DNA of 64,000 nucleotides from Bacillota bacterium. GTDB lineage: Bacteria > Bacillota > Clostridia > Christensenellales > Christensenellaceae. The stretch lies in assembly GCA_023393165.1 (NCBI GenBank), contig JAEWMJ010000018.1:62001-126000 (forward strand). Direction: 5' to 3'. The position numbers and the translations under genes are program-made. The number at the start of each line of letters is the position of its first letter. The stretch's first letter is position 1. The notes under the pieces are model-generated. The model made no database searches. It was not told the DNA's origin and worked only from the letters and a program-made list of their open reading frames with translations. This document shows, piece after piece, positions 57,597 to 64,000 of this stretch.

Positions 57597-60500
57597 ATGA
57601 GCAATCTTTCGTTATGGATAAAAGAGGCGAATATCTTAGTCGGCAAACTGTCCTCAGCCGGCCAGCCTGGCGTTTGCAAATTTGCGCAGGGCGATATAGA
57701 GGGCTGTGAATCGCCGGAATTTGACGATTCAAACTGGAAATCCGTTATGGGCAAGGGCGCTCCCATCAATGGGATCAATGTCGACTCGGTAATTTCCGAA
57801 AAAAAAGAGGAAACGCTCGATTTATGCGACTGGTCAATGACGGGCGGCCCGGCGGCAATGAGAAAACGCATTATGCTGCCCCAAACGATTGAGGGGATAG
57901 ACACAAACGGTTCCAAGGTATACATAACAATGACGATGCTTGCGCCTTTGGAAATATACATAGACGGCAGCCTTTCCGCCGCTTACAAGTACTGGGGCGA
58001 TTCGCGCCAGTGTGAAATAATGATTACAGACAGATATAAAGCGGGCACAGAGCATGTAGCTGTTTTTAAAACGCCGCAAAACGACGGCGACGCACATTTG
58101 GGCGTTTATATCAATTGCGAGGCTCTGGAAGAAAAAATGCTTTTGCTGACAACTGCGGTTGCGCAGCTTGAATTTGCAGAAAAACTTTTATCTGTGGAGC
58201 CTGAAATGGTTTCGGAATGCCTTCGCAAATTGGAAGGATTACTGGATCCGGACGCAATTTCAAGACGAGACTGGAACAAGATAGAGACCGATCTGAAGGG
58301 AATTGACGAAATACTCAATAATATTGATCCGGTTGCAAAGAAATTCCGCGTACATCTGATCGCGCATTCCCATATGGATATGAACTGGCTCTGGAATTAC
58401 GAAGAGACGGTGGATATCTGCGTGCGGGATTTCAGGACGATCGTAAATCTCCTGGATGAAAACCCAGACTTGAAATTTTCGCAAAGCCAGTCATGTGTTT
58501 ATGATATCGTACAGAAAAACGATCCCGCTACATTTGAGAGAGTGCTTCAAAAAATAAAGGAGGGCGTCTGGGAGGTAACTGCCGCGACATGGTCCGAGCA
58601 TGACTTGTATACCTCGGGCAGTGAAACCTTTGCCAACCAGATCCTTGCCGCGGCAAAATATGCGCGGGATGTACTGAAAACAAGTCCTTCCAGGATCTGT
58701 TGGGAGCCGGATACCTTCGGGCATCCAGCAACAATCCCGAATATCATGACCAAAGCCGGGGTGGAGTATTACTATCATTTCAGATGTAATCCGGGCCATG
58801 CCCTGAAATGGTGGGAGGGTACGGACGGATCACGTATCCTTGATTTCTGTTTCGGCCCCTACAACAACGCGCTCAGGCCCGCAAATATTATGCCGGTAGT
58901 GAACGAATTCTGGGACAACTTTGGCGTAAAATCCAGCATGTTTGTTTTCGGCGTAGGAGACCATGGAGGCGGACCTACAAGGCGGGATATCAGGGTAAAA
59001 AGATTTCTGGACAACAAGCCGGGATTGCCAACACTGCTTTTTTCAAAAGCCTGTGACTTTTTTGATGAAGCGCTGGCAATCAAAAAAGACTGGCCGGTAT
59101 ATAAGGGCGAGCAGCAATTTATTTTCGAAGGATGCTATACATTAAAAACAAAAATTAAAAAGATCCTGCGTGACGGCGACTCGCGCTTAAACGATGCGCA
59201 GGCGGCGCTCGCATACAGAATGATCACACAAAAAAACGGCGGGCAAAACCAGACAGAACTTAACCGCGCCTGGGAAAAAATCTGCTTTAACGGATTTCAT
59301 GATATTTCGTGCGGCTGCAATATTAAGGATGCGGACGCGTATGATTTCAGGATAGGAAACGAAGCCATTGCAACGGCGTGTGAAATTGCGGACGGATGCA
59401 TTGAGACCCGTGGGGAGACGGGAATCACGATATTCAACACGCTCGGGTTTTCAAGAACGGACGCGGTATGCGCGGATGCTCCCAAGGGAATACCGGAACA
59501 CGGAATGATTAAGTCTTCTGATGGAGAAAAAACAGCCTACCAGGTAATGGGTGGAAAAATATATTTTATAGCTAAAGAAGTTCCTGCGCTGTCGAATAAA
59601 ACTTATACGATAGAGGAGGGACATTGCAGCGGTAAAGCCATGCCCTGCCGGATCGCACGCGGATTGGATGACGGCAGCGTTTTCGGCATGGAAAGCAGCC
59701 GGTATGTGCTGGAAATCAGCGCAAGGACCGGAACAATCGTTACGCTGTACGATAAGCTTATAAAAAAAGACGTACTCAAGCGGCTTAAAGGATTTGCGGA
59801 AGTACCGGGCGCGTTCTATGCGCAAAAAAGTTCGAATCTCTTCAAAATGGTATACGAAGAGCCGCATATCATGTCCGCGTGGGTGCTGGGAAACGAATTT
59901 TCGCACCGGTATCTGATAACTGCGCCGGATATCTCGGTGGAACAAAGCGGAAGCGTTTTCACCAGACTTAAAATTGAACGCAAATACAATGATTCGTTGT
60001 TTATACAATATATTACCTTGTATCAGGAACTTGACAGGGTGGATATGGAATTCGCGCTGGACTGGAGGGAACTGGGACACCATACAACCGGCGTTCCCGT
60101 ACTGAAGGTCTGCTTCTCGGGCGATATGGAAGCGCCTGAATACATCTACGAAACGCCGTTTGGCAGCGTAAAAAGACAGATCCAGAATGCAGAAGTGCCG
60201 TCTTACAGGTATGTCGCGTTGGCGGAGGAGGACCGGGCGTTGGCCTTGTTCAACGACAACAAGCACGGATTCTATGCGAGCGGTTCGGAGATCGCAATGA
60301 CGCTGGTACGCGGCTCCTATTCACCGGACGCATCGCCGGATCTGGGAGAAGTTACAGGAAAATACGCGGTCAAGCCATACTACGGGCCGATTTCGAGAGC
60401 AAAGATCCAAAAGGATGCGATGGCGTTCAATTCCCCTTTTGTCGCAAAAACAGGCGCATTGCAGGATAGCGGAGCGGATTCCTGCATTGCCCTGGATAGC

Positions 60501-60737
60501 GACAGTATTGTGATCACAAGCATCAAGCCGTCGTTTGACGGGAAAAATGTGGTCGTCATAATGCAGGAAGCAGAAGGCAGGGAAACAGAAGCAAGCCTTG
60601 CGTTCAAATTTGAATGCAAAGCCGTTTGGGAGGTCGATCTGAAACAGGACGCCGTCCGGTACCTGACTGTCGCGGATTCCAAAGTAACCGTAAGAATGAG
60701 AGAAAACGAGATCAAATCGATCATGTTTATAATGTAA
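57597..60737 (+). CDS. GH38 alpha-mannosidase (1046 aa)
   Basis: The ATG at 57597 follows GAGGTG; the extension to 57537 overlaps the hairpin. The catalytic domain starts at about 260: HLIAHSHMDMNWLWNYEE (zinc site His/Asp), SQSQSCVYDIVQ, EVTAATWSEHDLYTSGSE, and CWEPDTFGHPATIPNI with the nucleophile Asp. A third zinc His is in VGDHGGGPTRRD. A helical linker (KICFNGFHDISCGCNIKDAD) and the large beta domains follow. There is no signal peptide, so it works in the cytosol on mannosides brought in by the ABC system. Length matches bacterial GH38 enzymes. The next gene starts 14 bases on. Confidence 0.93.
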   Translation: MSNLSLWIKEANILVGKLSSAGQPGVCKFAQGDIEGCESPEFDDSNWKSVMGKGAPINGINVDSVISEKKEETLDLCDWSMTGGPAAMRKRIMLPQTIEGIDTNGSKVYITMTMLAPLEIYIDGSLSAAYKYWGDSRQCEIMITDRYKAGTEHVAVFKTPQNDGDAHLGVYINCEALEEKMLLLTTAVAQLEFAEKLLSVEPEMVSECLRKLEGLLDPDAISRRDWNKIETDLKGIDEILNNIDPVAKKFRVHLIAHSHMDMNWLWNYEETVDICVRDFRTIVNLLDENPDLKFSQSQSCVYDIVQKNDPATFERVLQKIKEGVWEVTAATWSEHDLYTSGSETFANQILAAAKYARDVLKTSPSRICWEPDTFGHPATIPNIMTKAGVEYYYHFRCNPGHALKWWEGTDGSRILDFCFGPYNNALRPANIMPVVNEFWDNFGVKSSMFVFGVGDHGGGPTRRDIRVKRFLDNKPGLPTLLFSKACDFFDEALAIKKDWPVYKGEQQFIFEGCYTLKTKIKKILRDGDSRLNDAQAALAYRMITQKNGGQNQTELNRAWEKICFNGFHDISCGCNIKDADAYDFRIGNEAIATACEIADGCIETRGETGITIFNTLGFSRTDAVCADAPKGIPEHGMIKSSDGEKTAYQVMGGKIYFIAKEVPALSNKTYTIEEGHCSGKAMPCRIARGLDDGSVFGMESSRYVLEISARTGTIVTLYDKLIKKDVLKRLKGFAEVPGAFYAQKSSNLFKMVYEEPHIMSAWVLGNEFSHRYLITAPDISVEQSGSVFTRLKIERKYNDSLFIQYITLYQELDRVDMEFALDWRELGHHTTGVPVLKVCFSGDMEAPEYIYETPFGSVKRQIQNAEVPSYRYVALAEEDRALALFNDNKHGFYASGSEIAMTLVRGSYSPDASPDLGEVTGKYAVKPYYGPISRAKIQKDAMAFNSPFVAKTGALQDSGADSCIALDSDSIVITSIKPSFDGKNVVVIMQEAEGRETEASLAFKFECKAVWEVDLKQDAVRYLTVADSKVTVRMRENEIKSIMFIM

Positions 60738-60751
60738 GGAGTGTTAAGAAA

Positions 60752-61912
60752 ATGACTGCACGGGAAAGAATGCTCGCGGCGTTAGCTAATCAAAAACCTG
60801 ATGTTTTGCCCGTTACCACGCATCACGTCATGCCGTATTACCTGCAAAAAAGGCAGGGCGGGGTTGCAATACCTGAATTTTTCCGGAAATTCGGTTTTGA
60901 CGCCATTAACTGGCACGTATCGCAGTTGCCGGATGAAAAGCGGGGAGAATTCACGGACGCGTCGCAGAGCGAAAAAGGTTTTCTTGAAAGCACACGTATA
61001 TTGAGCGATCAATGGATGGTCGCCGCTGAAAGGATTCCGGACGAACAGTATGAGACGATCCGGTACACCATTACAACACCCGGCGGAATGCTGTCACTGG
61101 TGCTGCAGTCAAATGAATATACAACGTGGATCATAGATCATCCGGTCAAGGAAGATAAGGATATCGAACTGCTGGAAAAATATCTGCCGCATCCAATCGC
61201 GGATATAGAGGGCAGCCTGAATGCACAAAAAGAGATCGGGGACAAGGGCATTGTCAGGACGCACATCCCGACAACCATAGATATGTTCGGACAGCCCGGC
61301 GTATGGCAGGACGCCTGCTGTATGGTGGGAACTGAGAATCTGATCATGAAGACCTATGATGATCCCGAATGGGTGCACAGCCTTTTAAAGGTAATACAGA
61401 AGAGGAAAATCGAGTTTATCAAAAGTCTGAAAGGCGCGGCCTACGACATCATAGAACTGGGCGGCGGAGACGGCTGCACAAGTGTGATATCTCCCGCGAT
61501 CTTTGATGAATTTGTGGCTCCATACGACAAGCTTCTGATCGATGAGGCGCACAGGTCCGGCCAGAAGATCACATATCATTTATGCGGCAGCAAAATGGCT
61601 TTGCTGGATTCCATAGCGCAAATGGGAATGGATGCGCTTGAGACCCTGACACCGCCGGCCATGGGAGGCGATGTGGATCTGAAAGCGATCAAAACGAAAC
61701 TGGGGTCTAAAATGTGCCTGATCGGCGGGTTCGACCAAAACAATTTTTTTGTCGGTTGCAGTGAAAAAGATACCAGGCTGGCGGTCAGGAAGTGCTTTGA
61801 AGAAGCGGGAGGCGGCGGAGGGTATATCATAAGTCCGTCCGATCATTTCTTTGATGCCGAAGATAATTTGCTGTTTGCTTTTGTAGATGAAGCTCACAAT
61901 ATAAAATATTGA
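60752..61912 (+). CDS. Uroporphyrinogen decarboxylase (URO-D) family protein A (386 aa)
   Basis: ATG at 60752 after AAGGAG (60736-60741). RERMLAALANQKPDVLPVTTHH is the family opening, with the DR-type Arg replaced. The middle has IIELGGGDGCTSVISPAIFDEFVAPYDKLLIDEAH, and HLCGSKMALLDSIAQMG carries the His-x-Cys pair used for zinc in methyltransferase-type members (MtaA/MtbA). Conserved heme-pathway substrate residues are not seen and the context is sugar uptake, so this is not HemE. Such genes often occur in clostridial sugar operons with unknown roles. It shares the operon with a second, divergent paralogue. Confidence 0.85.
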   Translation: MTARERMLAALANQKPDVLPVTTHHVMPYYLQKRQGGVAIPEFFRKFGFDAINWHVSQLPDEKRGEFTDASQSEKGFLESTRILSDQWMVAAERIPDEQYETIRYTITTPGGMLSLVLQSNEYTTWIIDHPVKEDKDIELLEKYLPHPIADIEGSLNAQKEIGDKGIVRTHIPTTIDMFGQPGVWQDACCMVGTENLIMKTYDDPEWVHSLLKVIQKRKIEFIKSLKGAAYDIIELGGGDGCTSVISPAIFDEFVAPYDKLLIDEAHRSGQKITYHLCGSKMALLDSIAQMGMDALETLTPPAMGGDVDLKAIKTKLGSKMCLIGGFDQNNFFVGCSEKDTRLAVRKCFEEAGGGGGYIISPSDHFFDAEDNLLFAFVDEAHNIKY

Positions 61913-61927
61913 AAAAGGAGAAGTGTT

Positions 61928-63022
61928 ATGAAAGGTGCTAAACTGATCAAGTCGATTTACGACAGAAATCAGGACAACTGTGGTTTCTGGCTGGGCAATC
62001 CTTCCGAAGAGGCTAAAGAAATCTATCTGAAACATTTTGGAATACCAAAGGAAGTTTTAACGGAAGAAGAAAAACATTACGCCGATCTATGCGTGCTTAC
62101 TTCAGAAAAAGTTGGTCGTGCGGATATGCTGCTTGCCAAGGAACTCAAAAGCGATTTGATGTGGTTGTCCCCCGAGCTTGATTTTTTGACATGGAAGCAT
62201 CCCGAAGGAAAGCCGATGTGGGACGTTCTTGGCGGGCAAGAAAGGATAAGCCTTGGCGATGCAGGCGTTTTTGCCGAAACGGAAGATGTTGCAGATGTAG
62301 AGAAGTTTGACTGGCCGACAATCGATCATCTTGATTTCTCATCCACATTGGAAAAGATCAAAATGGCGGAAGAGATGGATCTTGCCGTACTGGGAGGAAT
62401 GTGGTGCCCATTTTTCCACATAGCATGTGACTTTTTTGGGATGGAGAATTACTTTATTAAAATGCACACGGACCCTGCGGTGGTAGAGGCGGTTACCGAA
62501 CATATTACTGATTTTTATCTGCAGGCTAATGAAAAATGCTTTGAGCTGATGGGAGACAAATTAACCAGTGCGTTTTTTGGAAACGATCTGGGCAGCCAGC
62601 TGTCCTGTCTCCTAAGCCCTGTGTTTTTTGATAAATTTATCGCTCCATACGCAAAAAAATTAATAGACCAAATGAAAAAGTTTGGATTATATGTTACAAT
62701 TCATTCATGTGGGGCAATCTCCGAACTTATTCCAAAATTGATAGATTTAGGAATCGATTGCCTTCATCCTCTCCAAGCAAAGGCGATTGGAATGGAGCCT
62801 GAGAAACTGGCTAAAAATTTTGGCAAAGATATCGTATTTATGGGCGGAGTGGATACCCAGGATCTGCTGCCCTTCGGCACGCCGCAGCAGATCAAGGACG
62901 AAGTCAGAAAACTTAGGGACATATTCGGTAACAATTTTATTGTTTCTCCCAGCCATGAGGCATTGCTTGCAAACGTAAGCATTGAGAATGTAATAGCAAT
63001 GAGTGAAGCGGCTAACGAGTAA
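61928..63022 (+). CDS. Uroporphyrinogen decarboxylase (URO-D) family protein B (364 aa)
   Basis: AAAGGAG precedes the ATG, 15 bases after the previous stop. GFWLGNPSEEAKEIYLKHFGI at the N-terminus, GGMWCPFFHIACDFFGMENYFIKM in the middle, SPVFFDKFIAPYAKKLIDQMKKFGLYVTIHSCGAISELIPKLIDLGIDCLHPLQ with a His-x-Cys pair and a further Cys, and GKDIVFMGGVDTQDLLPFGTPQQI place it in the URO-D/MtaA-like superfamily. It is clearly homologous in layout to protein A but low in identity, so the two may form a heteromer. The substrate is unknown. Confidence 0.87.
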   Translation: MKGAKLIKSIYDRNQDNCGFWLGNPSEEAKEIYLKHFGIPKEVLTEEEKHYADLCVLTSEKVGRADMLLAKELKSDLMWLSPELDFLTWKHPEGKPMWDVLGGQERISLGDAGVFAETEDVADVEKFDWPTIDHLDFSSTLEKIKMAEEMDLAVLGGMWCPFFHIACDFFGMENYFIKMHTDPAVVEAVTEHITDFYLQANEKCFELMGDKLTSAFFGNDLGSQLSCLLSPVFFDKFIAPYAKKLIDQMKKFGLYVTIHSCGAISELIPKLIDLGIDCLHPLQAKAIGMEPEKLAKNFGKDIVFMGGVDTQDLLPFGTPQQIKDEVRKLRDIFGNNFIVSPSHEALLANVSIENVIAMSEAANE

Positions 63023-63063
63023 TTAATAATTAGTTATAATATAGGCAGGAAAGAGGAAAAACG

Positions 63064-64000
63064 GTGAACAAATACAGCAGTATTCTAAAAAACGGCGCAA
63101 ATCAGAATACGATAAAAAATGCAAACCGAAATTTGGTGCTGGAGATACTGAATTCCCTGGGAAAGACCTCGCGTACCGAACTGGCGGAACTGACAGGGTT
63201 GACCAAGACATCCATTACGAATATTACAACGGAGTTAATCGAGCAGGATATTATCTGTGAAGTCGGGTCGGATCTGTCTATGGTGAATATGGGAAGGAAA
63301 CCGGTTATGCTGGACATTTCTCAGAATTCGCCGTGCGCCCTTGGGATAAACATCAACCGTGATTTTGTGTATACGTCGCTGATCAATTTGCGCGGCGACA
63401 TCCTTCTGGAAGATATGCTTGTTCTGCATACGCTGGAATCAAGCGATTCGTTTTTGCAAGGGATTTATCAATGCTGCGAAAAAATTCTCTTTTCCGAAGT
63501 GGCAAAGAAAAAGAAAATCATAGGCATAGGAGTCGCGTCTATTGGACCCCTGAATATAAGCAAGGGCATGATTGTGGAACCGCCGAATTTCAAGGCGATA
63601 AAGGGCATAAAAATCGTTGAGCTGATAGAGCAAAAATTCAATTTGCCGGTGGTCCTGAATAACGACATGAATGCATGCGCAATATCCGAAAAGCTGTTCG
63701 GCCATGCCAAACAAGTCAGCAATTTTGTATATCTTGGTGTAACAAACGGTATCGGCGCGGGAATCATGGTCAATAAAAACCTGTATATGGGGGACAAGGG
63801 TTTTGCCGGTGAAGTAGGACATATCAGTATAGATTACAAAGGAAAAAAGTGTCCCTGCGGGAACATTGGCTGCTTTGAGCTGTACGCAGGCATACCTTCT
63901 ATTGAAAAAAGAGCGAATGAATTGCTTAAAAATGAAAAATCCAGTTTGCTGTCTACGATCGAAAACGTCAGATGGCTGGATATTATAGATACGGCGTATA
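63064..64000 (+). CDS. ROK-family transcriptional regulator, 5' part
   Basis: The start is GTG at 63064 after AAAGAGG; the gene runs off the right edge, with 312 codons visible. Residues about 20-75 hold a MarR-like winged helix (NRNLVLEILNSLGKTSRTELAELTGLTKTSITNITTELIEQDII). The rest is the ROK sugar-kinase fold: ALGININ, GVASIGPLN, VVLNNDMNACAISE, YLGVTNGIGAGIMVN, GEVGHISIDYKG, and zinc motif CPCGNIGCFE. Such proteins (NagC/XylR type) repress sugar genes until the sugar binds. Its place at the end of the mannosidase operon makes it the likely local regulator. Confidence 0.9.
   Translation, partial: MNKYSSILKNGANQNTIKNANRNLVLEILNSLGKTSRTELAELTGLTKTSITNITTELIEQDIICEVGSDLSMVNMGRKPVMLDISQNSPCALGININRDFVYTSLINLRGDILLEDMLVLHTLESSDSFLQGIYQCCEKILFSEVAKKKKIIGIGVASIGPLNISKGMIVEPPNFKAIKGIKIVELIEQKFNLPVVLNNDMNACAISEKLFGHAKQVSNFVYLGVTNGIGAGIMVNKNLYMGDKGFAGEVGHISIDYKGKKCPCGNIGCFELYAGIPSIEKRANELLKNEKSSLLSTIENVRWLDIIDTAY

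Noticed and set aside
60752..63022. HemE (heme biosynthesis) assignment for the URO-D genes
   Set aside because: Two divergent copies lie in a sugar operon, carry methyltransferase-type His-x-Cys motifs, and have no heme genes nearby.

Overview
The window looks like a chromosomal segment of a spore-forming, motile, strictly anaerobic Firmicute of the class Clostridia. The evidence is a GerA-type spore germination subunit at the left edge, a chemotaxis pair behind a sigma-D-like promoter, an NAD-linked [FeFe]-hydrogenase operon, strong AGGAGG ribosome binding sites, and AT-rich intergenic DNA with U-tract terminators. No species can be named from the sequence alone.

Layout. 0-8 kb: germination gene fragment, a Met-rich copper-storage-like protein, cheW and a methyl-accepting chemotaxis protein, two small uncharacterised genes, an amidohydrolase and uppP. 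8-20 kb: a Na/Pi-type transporter, a hydrogenase operon (NuoE-like, NuoF-like, [FeFe] catalytic subunit, redox-dead thioredoxin-like protein), then housekeeping oxidoreductases, an ankyrin-like small gene, a Gly/Cys-repeat peptide, an MFS exporter and exonuclease III. 20-29 kb: a fused secreted protease / kinase C-lobe / repeat protein, a PflX-like radical SAM protein, a Cys-rich small protein, a multi-PAS sensor kinase and a DUF2271-like lipoprotein. 29.7-34.7 kb: an accessory island with a divergent ImmA/ImmR-like pair, repeated operators, a run of very small genes, a candidate cloverleaf RNA, and a TIR/deoxyribosyltransferase-like protein of the kind seen in defence loci. 35-49.2 kb: a diguanylate cyclase, then a stand-alone phage tail cluster (tail terminator, tube, two chaperones, tape measure, Dit, Gp37-like hub, S74-type fibre) with no capsid, terminase, integrase or lysis gene, followed by a DEDDh exonuclease-like protein and a divergent GGDEF / HD-GYP pair. 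49.4-52.7 kb: two successive toxin-like (DUF4329/JAB-like) plus membrane or lipoprotein partner modules, one apparently interrupted at an A9 tract and one clearly broken. 52.7-53.1 kb: tRNA-Pro with a duplicated 3' end. 53.5-64 kb: a carbohydrate operon with a ribose-type ABC transporter, a GH38 alpha-mannosidase, two uroporphyrinogen-decarboxylase-family proteins and a ROK regulator that runs off the right edge.

The most unusual signal is a 17-bp sequence, AAAGTTGACGATAACTG, present identically at three places about 12-21 kb apart. It lies upstream of the ankyrin-like gene, of the sigma-like gene that heads the tail cluster, and of the toxin-like module. Each copy is followed at the same distance by a -10-like TAnnnT hexamer. 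It contains the imperfect dyad AGTTnnCGnnAACT. The simplest reading is a small regulon joining a domesticated phage tail (tailocin-like particle) with toxin/immunity-type genes, perhaps driven by the sigma-like protein at 36877. This is inference from sequence only.
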